64,000 bases of DNA from Protonemura montana. Taxonomy: Eukaryota; Arthropoda; Insecta; Plecoptera; Nemouridae. The stretch lies in NCBI GenBank assembly GCA_947568835.1, contig OX387609.1, forward strand, positions 191,001-255,000. Reading direction: 5' to 3'. Position numbers and translations under genes: made by a program. The notes beneath the pieces were generated by a model. That model made no database searches. It had not been told where the DNA came from and saw nothing but the letters and a program-made list of their open reading frames with translations. Shown one piece after another: positions 63,918 through 64,000 of the stretch (positions are counted from its first letter, which is position 1; each line of letters begins with the position of its first letter).

Positions 63918-64000
63918 GCGAGACAGTCAGCAGATAGCCACTCTAGCGAGACAGTCAGCAGATAGCCACTCTAGCGAGACAGTCAGCAGATAGCCACTCT
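63918..64000. repeat. 28-bp tandem repeat at the window end (3 units visible)
   Basis: Units of GCGAGACAGTCAGCAGATAG plus CCACTCTA repeat every 28 bp from 63,918 and run off the window. The first unit is the coding sequence of the ATPase fragment, so the array arose from within that gene. Confidence 0.92.

Overview
This window is eukaryotic (metazoan) DNA: split genes with GT-AG introns, several transposon types and a very large share of tandem repeats. The protein remnants (an invertebrate-type SERCA calcium pump, FBXL4, a CCDC157-like coiled-coil protein) and the TTAGG/TCAGG pentamers point to an arthropod. I cannot name the species.

Layout: 1-6.8 kb is a pentanucleotide satellite (TTGGC/TAGGA family) with a ~1,675-bp higher-order period. 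It lies in an intron of an FBXL4-like gene on the minus strand, whose recognisable exons are at 6.8-7.0 kb and 13.7-14.6 kb. Between them lie a broken hAT fragment and 115-bp, 107-bp and 52-bp tandem arrays. FBXL4 is head-to-head with a CCDC157-like gene (14,641-17,063, +), with only ~55 bp between start positions. Downstream on the minus strand is a SERCA gene (18.7-29.6 kb), followed by a GGCAT/GGCAA pentamer array.

The block from FBXL4 exon 1 to the end of the GGCAT array (14,237-31,473) is present a second time at 33,589-50,437. The copies are separated by 2.1 kb holding a 59-bp satellite and a truncated non-LTR ORF1. Both SERCA copies look non-functional: they share an in-frame TAG before the last transmembrane segments and no first coding exon is visible. 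Copy A has lost a C-terminal exon. Copy B has three further nonsense codons and a 228-bp in-frame deletion. Copy-specific insertions (a 2,989-bp TIR element in A, an 833-bp LINE 3' end in B) date after the split. Uncollapsed haplotypes are a serious alternative to a true tandem duplication.

Right part: a MULE-like fragment, a 104-bp satellite of ~33 units (52.5-56.0 kb), then a non-LTR retrotransposon (SGNH-type ORF1, endonuclease ORF2) broken by nested insertions. These include an apparently intact Harbinger transposon (58,421-62,455) with both its genes, TIRs and a TTA target duplication, and a 359-bp inverted-repeat element whose core is a tRNA-like 52-bp tandem array. The window ends in a degraded FtsK/HerA-type ATPase gene like those of Polinton-type elements.

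The most unusual structures are the 52-bp tRNA-like satellite at four sites (once enclosed in long inverted repeats), three distinct pentanucleotide satellites at one locus, and SERCA exon/intron borders invaded by tandem repeats.
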